From: Neobacillus novalis NBRC 102450
Lineage (GTDB): Bacteria; Bacillota; Bacilli; Bacillales; Cytobacillaceae
NCBI RefSeq assembly: GCF_001591805.1
Contig: NZ_BCVP01000015.1
Location: forward strand, 186,001 to 250,000
Length of the DNA: 64,000 nucleotides
Direction: 5' to 3'
Part shown: positions 53,835-63,221 of the stretch, in pieces
How positions within the stretch are numbered: the stretch's first letter is position 1
Layout of the letters: the number at the start of each line of letters is the position of its first letter
Program-made: the position numbers and the translations under genes
Notes under the pieces: generated by a model
Told to the model about the DNA's origin: nothing
Databases searched by the model: none
What the model saw: only the letters and a program-made list of their open reading frames with translations

Positions 53835-53865
53835 AAAGCCCGCCAATCTCTGTTGGCAGGCTTCT
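53835..53865 (-). terminator. Intrinsic terminator of the alpha/beta hydrolase gene
   Basis: An inverted repeat AAGCC...GGCTT with CGCCAA/TTGGCA arms (53835-53845 with 53853-53863), followed on the minus strand by a T-rich run (TTTCTTTC). Confidence 0.78.
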
Positions 53866-53871
53866 TTCCTG

Positions 53872-54732
53872 TTATTCGAAATGTCCTTTTAAAAAGGTAA
53901 TTACTTCATCAAAGGCTTTTTGGACAATGGGGTTCTGCCAATCTTCGTCGAAGACATGCTTGCCGTTTGGAATCGTAATTAAGCTGCTTTCTACTCCGAC
54001 TTTGGTTAATGCCTCGGACATTAGCACCGACTGTTCATATGGGACATCTTCATCCATTGTCCCGTGCAAAAGAAGTGTAGGTGGAAAATCGGCACTAGTA
54101 AAGTTTATCGGGCAAAACTGGGAAAGCTGTTCCTTATTTAGACCGCCGCTTATTTCCTCAATCCATACACCATTTTGTCTGGCATACATATAGATGGCAT
54201 AACGTTTTTGAATCGGACCGACGGTAATAATTTCGTTTGAAACGAGCATTTTTGCAAGTTCCTTGGGAACAGTTGTCATGTTTTGATAGTGGGGGCTTGG
54301 TTTCATTGCCCAATCGCCGGTGATATCACCATACCCATAAAATGAGACAATTGCCTTGGGCTTTTTCTTGAAAGTTCCTGATAATAGGGCAAGGTAGCCG
54401 CCTGCTGAGCCTCCAATTACTGCTATTTTTTCTGCGTCATATTCAAATTCCTTGACACCTTCGTTTTCAAGCCATAAAAGGGCATCAGCAATATCCGCTT
54501 TTATATCGGGAAGCTTGGACTCAGGAGCAAGCCGATAATCGATGGAGAATACATTAAAACCAGCATGAAGATAAAGTTCAATCTGTTCGGCTTTCATATC
54601 TTCCCTTGATCCCCAGAATAGGCCGCCGCCGTGAATATAAACGATGACAGGACTGAGCTTTTGAGCAACAGGATAAAAATCTCCCTTAATTTCATAATTA
54701 TCTTCTTTTTTATAAATGATTGTTGTTTTCAT
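53872..54732 (-). CDS. Alpha/beta hydrolase (HSL-type esterase)
   Basis: A 286-residue hydrolase with the oxyanion-hole motif HGGG (34-37), nucleophile GGSAGG (Ser109), acid Asp in MDEDVPYEQ (about 229) and His in GKHVFD (259). This is the hormone-sensitive-lipase/carboxylesterase group; the substrate is unknown. No signal peptide, so cytosolic. It ends just before a terminator and is next to, but separate from, the purine region. Confidence 0.87.
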   Translation of the reverse strand: MKTTIIYKKEDNYEIKGDFYPVAQKLSPVIVYIHGGGLFWGSREDMKAEQIELYLHAGFNVFSIDYRLAPESKLPDIKADIADALLWLENEGVKEFEYDAEKIAVIGGSAGGYLALLSGTFKKKPKAIVSFYGYGDITGDWAMKPSPHYQNMTTVPKELAKMLVSNEIITVGPIQKRYAIYMYARQNGVWIEEISGGLNKEQLSQFCPINFTSADFPPTLLLHGTMDEDVPYEQSVLMSEALTKVGVESSLITIPNGKHVFDEDWQNPIVQKAFDEVITFLKGHFE

Positions 54733-54885
54733 CTTGATGCTTCACACTCTTTCATTAAAGTAATTTCAACTCGTTATTATATTATAATAAAAAAAGTAGT
54801 ATTATTTGCTAAAAAGATTAATTCAATTTGTCCATTTAGGACAATGACTGAAATTATTCACTGCTAGGCTTTTCATTTAAAAAGG

Positions 54886-56544
54886 TTAAATCCCACCTGT
54901 TTTTGTGAAAATCGGGCGCATTAGTAATGCCATTCTCAAATGCAATGAGTTTTGCGGTTCATGAACTAAATACCCTAATATACCTTCACATTTAGCGATT
55001 CGATATTTAACCGTATTCCGGTGAATAAATAATTTTTTGGATGTAATCGTGATCTCACAATTATTTTCCAAAAAGACAATTAATGTATTAATTAAATCTT
55101 CCTCATCCTTTGTTTTGGGATACGCGAGCGACCTCAATGTGTTTTCATAAAAGTTCTTTAAGTTTTCCTTTGGAATTAAATGAATGAGTTCGATTAATTG
55201 TTTGGTTTCGTAAAGGTTGATAAATTTCCTTTGGTATAATTCCTCGCCTTGTTTCCAAGCATCCACAGCTTCAGAATAGGTGATCGGAATATAGGTCACA
55301 TCGTTGACAAAGTTCCCAACCCCAAAGGAAAGCGAGACTTTTAATGTGTTATATGCCTCCTCTTGGAACGCCTCTAGTTCTTTCTTAATGGAAGTTAGGA
55401 GGCAATCGTTTGTCATTTGGATGATACTGACAAAAAACCTGTTCTTTATAAAAAGAATACTTTCCTTATTAATTTTGATTATTGATTTTTTAAATAACTC
55501 ATATAAAAAATCGTATGACCGATTCCTCGTCATGAGATCACTTTGTAGGAAGGTATCCTGCTTCTCCCCATCAATCTGAAATACAATACAAAGGTATTTT
55601 GCTTTTTCAATTAACCCGTGCTGTTTGCCACGATAAATAATCTCTTCTTTTAAGTCTATGTTCCCTTCAACGAGCGAGCCGAAAAAGTTGTTTTCTAATA
55701 AACGGCTGCTTTCACGGATTGCTTCGTTCTTTAATAAGGTGAAGGAAATCACGGTTGATGCCTGCTCAATCGCTAATTGCGATGACGGATAGGGTAATTT
55801 TTCTGCGTTAAAGATGATAAGCAGGCTTGGATATGGATGCATCGTTTTTACCTGAACTATATTAAGTGAAATGGAGGAATTGGTAGAGTTAGGATGATCA
55901 ATTGTAATCATACTTTTTTCGCTATAGTTTTCAATATTCTTTTTAAAAAGAGACTCCACGTGTTCTTTCATATTTTTCATGTTTTCCTTATGAAAATGCT
56001 GGGAAAATGAAACAATATCACCTAGAGGGCTAAGTAACAGGACAGGATTTTTTAAAAAATAGCCAAGATTTTCAATTAGGGATTGAAGATTATAGCCTTT
56101 GATCATCATATCGGTAAATTTTTTATGAATATGGATAGCATAGAATAACTCCTCGATTTTGTTATTCCATAAAAAACTTAACAATTGATGGGCAACATTT
56201 CCTAAAGTAAGAGAGGGGGGAATGACGATAATCGGAAATTCTAATGAATTGGCTAAATCCACCACCTCTTTAGGGATTACATCAATGAATCTTTTTAGTT
56301 TTATGGCTATGCCGGCACAGGGATGCTTACTCATTTGCGAAATGAACTTCCCGAGTGCAAGCGGATCATCTTTAAATGCAAAACCCGTTGTCAATAACAG
56401 AGAGTTCTCAGCTAAAAAATTTATCACGTCCGGTGTTTCGGAAACCTCGATTGATTCGACCACTCGTTTTAGTCCCGCATGCCCGGCAATGACTTCTGCG
56501 TCTTGAAAGACATCGACAATAAATAAATCCTCAACTATTTTCAT
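54886..56544 (-). CDS. pucR: PucR-family transcriptional regulator of purine catabolism
   Basis: A 552-residue regulator: N-terminal PucR domain (to about 130; AEVIAGHAGLKRVVESIEV), central GGDEF-like region, and a C-terminal PucR HTH with TSKKLFIHRNTVKYRIAKCE. PucR of B. subtilis activates purine degradation genes in response to allantoin-related signals. It is divergent from the permease at 56793 and faces a block of nucleobase permeases and allantoinases, so it very likely controls them. GGAGGTACC precedes ATG on the minus strand. Confidence 0.87.
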   Translation of the reverse strand: MKIVEDLFIVDVFQDAEVIAGHAGLKRVVESIEVSETPDVINFLAENSLLLTTGFAFKDDPLALGKFISQMSKHPCAGIAIKLKRFIDVIPKEVVDLANSLEFPIIVIPPSLTLGNVAHQLLSFLWNNKIEELFYAIHIHKKFTDMMIKGYNLQSLIENLGYFLKNPVLLLSPLGDIVSFSQHFHKENMKNMKEHVESLFKKNIENYSEKSMITIDHPNSTNSSISLNIVQVKTMHPYPSLLIIFNAEKLPYPSSQLAIEQASTVISFTLLKNEAIRESSRLLENNFFGSLVEGNIDLKEEIIYRGKQHGLIEKAKYLCIVFQIDGEKQDTFLQSDLMTRNRSYDFLYELFKKSIIKINKESILFIKNRFFVSIIQMTNDCLLTSIKKELEAFQEEAYNTLKVSLSFGVGNFVNDVTYIPITYSEAVDAWKQGEELYQRKFINLYETKQLIELIHLIPKENLKNFYENTLRSLAYPKTKDEEDLINTLIVFLENNCEITITSKKLFIHRNTVKYRIAKCEGILGYLVHEPQNSLHLRMALLMRPIFTKTGGI

Positions 56545-56704
56545 TTGGTACCTCCAACTAGCTAATCCTTTACTTTTTTATTATTATCTATATTAGACAA
56601 AAATACTATATAAAATTATGAGTAATGACTAATGATTTAGTTTGTTTTTTCTAGTATATTTAGTTCTAATGGGTTTTTTATCTGGTACGGAATTTTTTTA
56701 ACTT

Positions 56705-56717
56705 ATTTGTTGGTTAG
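56705..56717 (+). promoter_or_regulatory. Candidate PucR box in the pucR/permease divergent gap
   Basis: ATTTGTTGGTTAG resembles the PucR box WWWCNTTGGTTAA with two mismatches. It lies 76 nt before the permease start. The rest of the 248-nt divergent region is AT-rich with no other clear structure. Confidence 0.35.
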
Positions 56718-56795
56718 TTAAAAATTAGGAAGAACTGAATCCAAATAGATCTTAATTGTTGGGATAAAATAAGAGAGAAATGGAGGGAAAAAGTG

Positions 56796-58118
56796 ATGAA
56801 TCAAAAGTCATCATCTACGATGTTTTTTGCCGGCTTACAATGGCTGTTTTTTATGTTTGCAAATACAGTAGTCATCCCGTTAACCATTGGGGATGCGTTC
56901 GATTTATCCTCCATGGAAGTCGCAAGTGCACTTCAAAGGTCATTTATTTTCACAGGCGTGGCTTGTGTTCTTCAGGCAGTAATTGGACATAGATATCCAC
57001 TGATGGAAGGGCAATCTGGATTATGGTGGGGAGCGCTCTTAAGCATTAGTGCATCCGCATCTTCAGCAGGGTTAACTGCCAGTGAAATGGGTGGTGGTCT
57101 AGCAGTTGGTATCATCCTTTCCGGGGTTCTTGTTACGATACTTGGTGCTCTTGGAATGGGGAATGTGTTAAAACGTTTGTTTACACCTGTTGTCATGAGT
57201 ACAGTGTTATTTTTGTTAGGTGCACAGTTGGTTGGAATTTTTACAAAAGGAATGCTGGGATTGGCAACTGGGGATCAAATTCACTTGCCGACAGCGGCTT
57301 TGTCGATTTTCTTAGTCATTCTTGTGGTTTGGATTAATGTAAAGGGACCTGGAGTCATTCGAAATTTTTCAATTCTGATTGGTATTGTTACAGGCTGGAT
57401 TATTTATGTGATTTTCTTCCCGGCTCAGTCAGTTGAAGTCGTTACATCAACGAAGATTTTCAATGTTTTTCCTTGGGGGAAACCAACCTTTAATCTCAGT
57501 CTTATTATATTTGCTGTCATCACTGGATTAGTGAATACAACCAATACCATATCCGCTATTAAAGGGTTTGAACCTATGGTTAATGCCTCGACTACAAATA
57601 ATCAGTACCGCAAATCATTTGTGTTAACAGGTTTAAATTCAGTTGTTTCAGGAGCGTTCGGAATGGTTCCTTATGCACCATATGTGTCGTCGCTAGGGTT
57701 TTTACAATCAACACTCATATTTCAAACTCTGCCAATGATCATTGGTGCGGTTATGTTTATGGTGCTTGGTTTAGTTCCAGCGCTTAGTCATCTCTTTTCA
57801 ACATTACCAGTAAGTGTAGGAAACGCCGTCTTATTTGTTGCATATTTACAGCTATTTAGCGGGGCTATTTCGAATTTAAAAGGAATTACCTTTACCTCAA
57901 AGAGTATTTATCGGATTGCTGCTCCAGTTTTATTGGGGATTGCGATTATGAATATTCCTGCTGATATGTTTGGATCCATCCCAATGGTTGTCAGACCACT
58001 TGTAAGCAGCGGTTTATTAATTGGAATTATTCTAGCTATACTGCTTGAAAATACCATTAATTGGTCAAAGTTGGATCAGGTCAAAAAAAGTATGGTAAAA
58101 GAGGAAAAAGTTAGTTAA
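56796..58118 (+). CDS. NCS2-family uracil/xanthine permease
   Basis: A 441-residue polytopic permease with about 12-14 helices. MEGQSGLWWGALLS and the TGLVNTTNTISAIKGFE segment are typical of the uracil/xanthine transporter group that accompanies allantoin genes in other bacteria. It imports a nucleobase with protons. AGGGAAAAAG precedes the start; GTG 56793 is one codon longer. It is the first gene of the purine block and has its own terminator. Confidence 0.83.
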   Translation: MNQKSSSTMFFAGLQWLFFMFANTVVIPLTIGDAFDLSSMEVASALQRSFIFTGVACVLQAVIGHRYPLMEGQSGLWWGALLSISASASSAGLTASEMGGGLAVGIILSGVLVTILGALGMGNVLKRLFTPVVMSTVLFLLGAQLVGIFTKGMLGLATGDQIHLPTAALSIFLVILVVWINVKGPGVIRNFSILIGIVTGWIIYVIFFPAQSVEVVTSTKIFNVFPWGKPTFNLSLIIFAVITGLVNTTNTISAIKGFEPMVNASTTNNQYRKSFVLTGLNSVVSGAFGMVPYAPYVSSLGFLQSTLIFQTLPMIIGAVMFMVLGLVPALSHLFSTLPVSVGNAVLFVAYLQLFSGAISNLKGITFTSKSIYRIAAPVLLGIAIMNIPADMFGSIPMVVRPLVSSGLLIGIILAILLENTINWSKLDQVKKSMVKEEKVS

Positions 58119-58140
58119 ATAAATGAATATACAAGATACA

Positions 58141-58174
58141 AAAAAGCCACAGTTTTTTGGGACTGTGGCTTTTT
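58141..58174 (+). terminator. Intrinsic terminator after the NCS2 permease
   Basis: A 13-bp stem AAAAAGCCACAGT/ACTGTGGCTTTTT with an 8-nt loop and a T-run; nearly symmetric. Confidence 0.93.
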
Positions 58175-58265
58175 TTTGTTCATTTTATCTAAAAAAATTA
58201 GAAAAGGATTGTTTACAATTGCCAATGACAAGTTTTTTGCAAACGGTTAAAATCAATTTATCAAA

Positions 58266-58375
58266 TCAAGTTAAAAAAAGATTAAAAAGTGTGACGTTGA
58301 TATAAAATAAAAATAATAATTTTTACAAAAAAGTTTAAAGAAACACTTTCCGCCTTCGTTTAACTTGATCATAAC
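58266..58375 (+). promoter_or_regulatory. Duplicated upstream control region, copy 1
   Basis: Block 1 (58266-58308, TCAAGTTAAAAAAAGATT then AAAAAGTGTGACGTTGATAT) and block 2 (58343-58375, ACACTTTCCGCC to CTTGATCATAA) recur upstream of the next permease at 60020-60132. Similarity of both blocks in the same order suggests a common regulator or a shared promoter. The 58175-58466 gap has no gene. Confidence 0.5.
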
Positions 58376-58466
58376 TACAAAATACCACATCTAGAATGGG
58401 AGAAATTCTTGGACAAGGCTCAAAAACAAGAATATTCCGTACACAAAGAATAGGGGGAAAGTTTAT

Positions 58467-59864
58467 ATGTCTACACATTCTGAAACTTTTGCTTCAAATG
58501 AGATAGATATGCAACATGAAGCAGGCTTGGATGACTCACTAAAACCGAAAACCAAAGAGGGTAGAACGGTTAATCCATTATCCTATATGTTTATGTGGAT
58601 TGGAGACGGTGTTAATTTAGGGAATATGACTCTTGGGGCTAGCGTCATTGTAGCGGGAGTTGCAACACTTAACTTGTGGCAGACCATTGCGGCCGCGATT
58701 GTTGCGATCGCTATCATTTCAACCATCTTTGCCTTGAATGATAGGCTTGGCTACAGAGAAGGGATTCCATATGTTGTTCAGCTAAGAATGTCCTTTGGGA
58801 TAAAAGGAACCGTAATATCGTCACTTTTACGTGGTATACCAGCCATCGTTTGGTATGGTATTCAAAGCTGGATTGGTGGTACCGCTTTAAATGAAATTAT
58901 GAAGATTGTTACAAATGGTTCATTTGATAGTATTGTTATTTGTTTTATCGCCCTACAGTTAGTACAAATTGTTTTATCAACGTTTGGTTTCCATGCAGTT
59001 AAATGGGTAGAAACACTTGCATCTGTTGTGATTATGCTAGCACTTATTTATGTGTTTGGAATTCTTTTAACATCCCATAGTGCCGACATTGCAAAGAATT
59101 GGGTGCATGCAAAAGGTTCATGGGGCTTACCATTCTTTGGAATGATCATGGTCTTTTTAGGAAACTATGCTGGTATTTTTGTTAGTGCAGCGGACTATTC
59201 CAGAGAGCTTAAAGCTGGTTTGAGTGATTCAAAGCGTGGGTCATTATATTTTGCGCCTATCACTGTAGCGTATGGTTTTGTCATTATCATTGGAACCATG
59301 CTTGCATCAGCAACGGGTATCACGAACCCTGCAAAAGCAATTCCAGTTGTAATCGATAATCCATTTATTTCTTTAGGTGTGTCTGCATTTATTGTCATCG
59401 GGGTTATTGCAACAAATATGGTTGCCAACATTATTCCACCGGCTTACGTTATTACATTACTGACAAAATTAAAATATAAAATGTCTGTCATTATCACAGG
59501 ATTACTTGCATTGGGTGCATTTCCTTGGTTGCTTGTTCAGGAGTCGTCTGCAAAAGGTCTAAATATGTTCATTCTTGTCTATTCCGCATTCTTGGGACCT
59601 GTTGTTGCGATTTTATTAATCGATTATTATGTATTAAGAAAGCAAAAAGTAAATGTTGCAGAATTGTATAAGGAAGATGGTTCATTTGCTGGATATAATC
59701 CAAGTGGGCTGCTTGCTATGTTTATTGGTGCTGCCGCAGCCTTTATCGAAGTAGACCTAGCGTGGATTATTGGACTAGTCGTTGCAGGAGTTTCCTATTT
59801 CCTTCTATCTAAATATGCCTTTAAAGATTCGAAATTTAAAAAAGGTACAATCTTTGAAAAATAA
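58467..59864 (+). CDS. NCS1-family nucleobase/allantoin permease, copy 1
   Basis: A 465-residue polytopic protein with 12 helices. The start GRTVNPLSYMFMWIGDGVNLGNM and VFLGNYAGIFVSAADYSREL mark the cytosine/purine/allantoin (NCS1) family. LLIDYYVLRK near the end is also typical. Substrate could be allantoin, cytosine or a purine; context favours allantoin or a purine. GGGGGAAAG precedes the ATG. Confidence 0.83.
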   Translation: MSTHSETFASNEIDMQHEAGLDDSLKPKTKEGRTVNPLSYMFMWIGDGVNLGNMTLGASVIVAGVATLNLWQTIAAAIVAIAIISTIFALNDRLGYREGIPYVVQLRMSFGIKGTVISSLLRGIPAIVWYGIQSWIGGTALNEIMKIVTNGSFDSIVICFIALQLVQIVLSTFGFHAVKWVETLASVVIMLALIYVFGILLTSHSADIAKNWVHAKGSWGLPFFGMIMVFLGNYAGIFVSAADYSRELKAGLSDSKRGSLYFAPITVAYGFVIIIGTMLASATGITNPAKAIPVVIDNPFISLGVSAFIVIGVIATNMVANIIPPAYVITLLTKLKYKMSVIITGLLALGAFPWLLVQESSAKGLNMFILVYSAFLGPVVAILLIDYYVLRKQKVNVAELYKEDGSFAGYNPSGLLAMFIGAAAAFIEVDLAWIIGLVVAGVSYFLLSKYAFKDSKFKKGTIFEK

Positions 59865-59885
59865 AAAAATTTATTTAGAATTAGG

Positions 59886-59926
59886 AAAAAGCCGCATTTT
59901 TCACTTGAAATATGCGGCTTTTTGTT
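59886..59926 (+). terminator. Intrinsic terminator after NCS1 copy 1
   Basis: A 12-bp stem AAAAAGCCGCAT/ATGCGGCTTTTT (59886-59897 with 59912-59923) with a 14-nt loop. Confidence 0.92.
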
Positions 59927-60019
59927 ATTTTCTTGTTTATATTGGCTAAATGTTTCGATATGAATTATATAAAAGTAACAATGACAAAACAAATGGGGAG
60001 GGTTAGAATACAAAGTGTT

Positions 60020-60132
60020 TCAAGTTAAAAAAAAATTAAAAAGTGTTACATAATATAAAAATAGTATAACGCATATCTGTAGATTGTGGCCTTATATTAG
60101 GGAATACTTTCCTCTTTTAATTTGATTGATTA
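60020..60132 (+). promoter_or_regulatory. Duplicated upstream control region, copy 2, with TnrA-like site
   Basis: Block 1 (60020-60060) and block 2 (60104-60132) match copy 1 at 58266. Within block 1, TGTTACATAATATAAAA (60044-60060) fits the TnrA consensus TGTNANAWWWTMTNACA with one mismatch, which would mean activation under nitrogen limitation. Copy 1 fits TnrA poorly. Confidence 0.48.
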
Positions 60133-60174
60133 GGAAGACAGTAAACGTATATCTTTTTTTTGGAGGGAATAATA

Positions 60175-61644
60175 TTGGGACAAAATAATCCTGCATCGAA
60201 CCAGGAGGTAAGTTTCAGCAAAGATTTAATGCCGACGGGGCAGGAAGATAGAAAATGGAAAGTTGGAAATTATTTTTCCCTTTGGATGGGGGCTGTCCAT
60301 AACGTTCCATCCTATTTGACAATCGGTGGCTTTTTTGCACTCGGTTTATCAATTGGTCAAGTTTTTTGGACAATCATGATAGCGGCGGTGATTCTTGGAG
60401 TGATCCTTGTGTTAGGCGGTCATGCGGGTGCAAAATTTGGTGTACCGACCTCAATGCTTTTAAGAACCTCATTTGGTCAAAGGGGTGCAATGGTACCCGG
60501 AATCATTAGAGGTGTTATAGCTGCTATTATGTGGTTTGGGTTCCAAACTTATGCAGGAAGTCTTGCAGTTACCATCTTGATTGGTGAATTTTGGCCAGCT
60601 TTCTTAAATCTAGGTGGCGGTTGGAACTTTTTTGGATTGCATTTACCAGGATTAATTTCTTTCCTTCTATTTTGGAGTATAAATATTTTGTTTGTTTATG
60701 GAGGAATGGGTGTCCTTGGAAAATTTACAAACATTCTTTCTCCAATCATCTATATCGTATTTGGTGGAATGGCAATCTGGGCTGTTAAGTTAGCCGGTGG
60801 TATCACTCCAATCCTTCATTATACTGCTAAAGGGATTGAGGGAAATAGCGTTCTTGTTTTTATAGCATGTGTAAGTGCTCTCTTGGCAACATGGGCTTCC
60901 CTTGCTGTAAGCGTTTCAGACTTTACACGAGAGGCAAGGAGCCAAAAGGATCAAACGATTGGACAAATTGCAGGAGTCATTCTAACGTATTTATTATTTG
61001 CTTTTGCCAGTATCGCTGTTATTGTGGGTTCTGAAATTGCGTTTGGAACACCGATTTGGAATGTACTTGATGTCGTGGATAAATTTGATAGTAAATTTGC
61101 AATTGCTGTCTCCGTCATTACCATTTGTTTAACAACACTATCTGTTAATATTACGGGAAATATTATCCCTGCGGGTTACCAATTAGCGACCCTTTTCCCG
61201 AAAAAACTGACCTTTAAAACAGGGGCATTTATTGCTGCCGTGGCAGGAATACTCATTATGCCATGGAAGCTGATGGAAAACCCAACGAGTATATTTACTT
61301 TCTTAGGGGTTATGGGCGGTTTACTTAGCCCGGTACTAGGAATCATGCTTGCTCACTATTTCGTTATTGCGAAAAAGGAAATTAATATGAAGGATTTGTA
61401 CAGCGCAAATGGCATGTATAAATACCGAAACGGCTTTAATATACCAGCATTAGTCACGACCGCAATTGCAGGGGTTATAAGTTTAATTGGACAATTCGTC
61501 CCAGTCTTTAAACCTCTTTATGATATGTCGTTTTTCACAGGTACAATCACAGCTTTTATTCTTTATATTTTATTTGTCAAAAAAGGGATGTCTACAATAA
61601 ATATAACAGGCCATTCAGAAGACGGGCTGAAAGAGATTTCCTGA
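60175..61644 (+). CDS. NCS1-family nucleobase/allantoin permease, copy 2 (PucI-like)
   Basis: A 489-residue permease from TTG 60175, chosen because GGAGGG at 60162 is correctly spaced; the open frame to 60160 covers the ribosome site itself. NYFSLWMGAVHNVPSYLTIGG, WFGFQTYAGSLA and SLAVSVSDFTREA are NCS1 family signatures, with about 12 helices. It is 82 nt before the allantoinase gene, so it is probably the allantoin importer. Confidence 0.83.
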   Translation: MGQNNPASNQEVSFSKDLMPTGQEDRKWKVGNYFSLWMGAVHNVPSYLTIGGFFALGLSIGQVFWTIMIAAVILGVILVLGGHAGAKFGVPTSMLLRTSFGQRGAMVPGIIRGVIAAIMWFGFQTYAGSLAVTILIGEFWPAFLNLGGGWNFFGLHLPGLISFLLFWSINILFVYGGMGVLGKFTNILSPIIYIVFGGMAIWAVKLAGGITPILHYTAKGIEGNSVLVFIACVSALLATWASLAVSVSDFTREARSQKDQTIGQIAGVILTYLLFAFASIAVIVGSEIAFGTPIWNVLDVVDKFDSKFAIAVSVITICLTTLSVNITGNIIPAGYQLATLFPKKLTFKTGAFIAAVAGILIMPWKLMENPTSIFTFLGVMGGLLSPVLGIMLAHYFVIAKKEINMKDLYSANGMYKYRNGFNIPALVTTAIAGVISLIGQFVPVFKPLYDMSFFTGTITAFILYILFVKKGMSTINITGHSEDGLKEIS

Positions 61645-61726
61645 ATTCTCAAGTGTTTTAAAGCGGTGACTGGTAAGACTAGTTATTGTTTAAATATAAA
61701 TTCAATCTTTTCAGGGAGGAAATATT

Positions 61727-63085
61727 ATGAAATACGATTTAATTATTAAAGGTGGAAACGTGGTATTCCATGATGGTGTTCGTAAAGCCGATATTGGGGT
61801 TAAAGACGAAAAAATTTCATGCATTGCCGATTCAATTACTGAAGATGCGAAAGAAATTATTGATGCAAACGGGCAATATGTTATGCCGGGAATGGTTGAT
61901 ACACATGTTCACATCAGCGAACCAGGCCGTACTGAATGGGAAGGCTTTGAAACAGGCTCAAAAGCAATGGCGGCAGGCGGTACAACAAGCTATGTAGAAA
62001 TGCCGCTTAATGCGCTGCCGGCCACAATTAATAAAGAGGCCCTGGACCTTAAACTTGAAGCTGCTGTTCATCAAAACTATGTAGATTATGCTTTCTATGG
62101 CGGGCTTGTACCGGAAAATCTAGATAAACTGCAAGAATTGGCTGATGCAGGTGTTCTTGCTTTCAAATGCTTCTTATCTGATATCACAAGCGATATTCCA
62201 GGAGATTTCACCAATGTGGATGATTACACCTTGTATAAAGGTATGCAAAAATTAGCCGAATTTGATCAGATACTATGTATCCATGCCGAAAACGCATCGG
62301 TTACCTCTGGGCTTTCAAAAGAATTTGCTAGAGAAGGCAAAAATTCGGGTGTAGAATATGCAGAATCACGCCCGATCGTTACAGAAGTGGAAGCTGTCAG
62401 TCGTGCGATTCTTTTTGCTAAAGACACTGGCTGTAAGTTGCATCTTGTACATATTAGTACCTCGGAGGCAATTCAGACCATCTTAAAAGCGCGTGCTGAA
62501 GGTGTCGATGTAACTGTTGAATCATGCCCGCACTATTTTGCCATGACTGCTGAACAGGTTGATGAGATTGGACCAAGAGCAAAATGTCAGCCACCTATTA
62601 GAAAAGCGGAAGATCAAGCAAAATTATGGGACGAGCTTCTGAGCGGCAATATCGATTGGCTAACTTCCGACCATTCGCCATGTACCGAGGATTTAAAACA
62701 AGGAAATCTTTGGGAAGCATGGGGCGGAATTAGCGGCGTCCAAAATAATGTCGATTTAATGTTTGATTTGGCTGTAAAACAACGTGGCTTAGCTGTGGAA
62801 AAGTTTGTTGATTTAATTGCTTCCAACCCTGCTAAACGTTTTAACCTGCCTAATAAAGGCGAAATTGCAGTTTCAAAAGATGCAGATATTATTTTGGTAG
62901 ATCCTAACCAATCATATGTGGTCAAACGTGAAGACCTTTACTACAAAAATAAACACAGTGCCTATGAAGGCAGAAAAATTGACTGCCGGGTAACGAAAAC
63001 AATCGTTCGTGGAAATGTTGTGTTCGACTTGGAAAAAGGTATTGTTGGGAATCCGATTGGAAAACTAATGTCTGCACAAAAATAA
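61727..63085 (+). CDS. allB: Allantoinase
   Basis: A 452-residue amidohydrolase. Di-metal ligands are visible: DTHVH (about 59-61), the carboxylated Lys in AFKCF, His in CIHAEN and HLVHIS, and Asp in TSDHSPC. EPGRTEWEGFETGSKA is the allantoinase signature. It opens the ring of allantoin to allantoate. GGGAGGAAATATT precedes the ATG. Encoded behind the permease and in front of a second allantoinase-like gene. Confidence 0.9.
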   Translation: MKYDLIIKGGNVVFHDGVRKADIGVKDEKISCIADSITEDAKEIIDANGQYVMPGMVDTHVHISEPGRTEWEGFETGSKAMAAGGTTSYVEMPLNALPATINKEALDLKLEAAVHQNYVDYAFYGGLVPENLDKLQELADAGVLAFKCFLSDITSDIPGDFTNVDDYTLYKGMQKLAEFDQILCIHAENASVTSGLSKEFAREGKNSGVEYAESRPIVTEVEAVSRAILFAKDTGCKLHLVHISTSEAIQTILKARAEGVDVTVESCPHYFAMTAEQVDEIGPRAKCQPPIRKAEDQAKLWDELLSGNIDWLTSDHSPCTEDLKQGNLWEAWGGISGVQNNVDLMFDLAVKQRGLAVEKFVDLIASNPAKRFNLPNKGEIAVSKDADIILVDPNQSYVVKREDLYYKNKHSAYEGRKIDCRVTKTIVRGNVVFDLEKGIVGNPIGKLMSAQK

Positions 63086-63221
63086 CGGCAAACTGTATTA
63101 GTGTAACAGATGTTGTTATAGGACAATCATATTGATTCTAAAATTATCATATTTTCTGAATAATTACAATGGGATAATAAAAACATTTTGCATTTTTAAA
63201 TTAAAAGGGAGAGTAACTGCC

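Noticed and set aside
56545-56792. Purine riboswitch upstream of the permease gene
   Set aside because: The conserved loop and junction motifs of purine aptamers are not present in this gap or in those before 58467 and 60175.
58123-58305. 60-codon ORF after the NCS2 permease
   Set aside because: It runs through an intrinsic terminator and the duplicated control region; no ribosome site or family resemblance.
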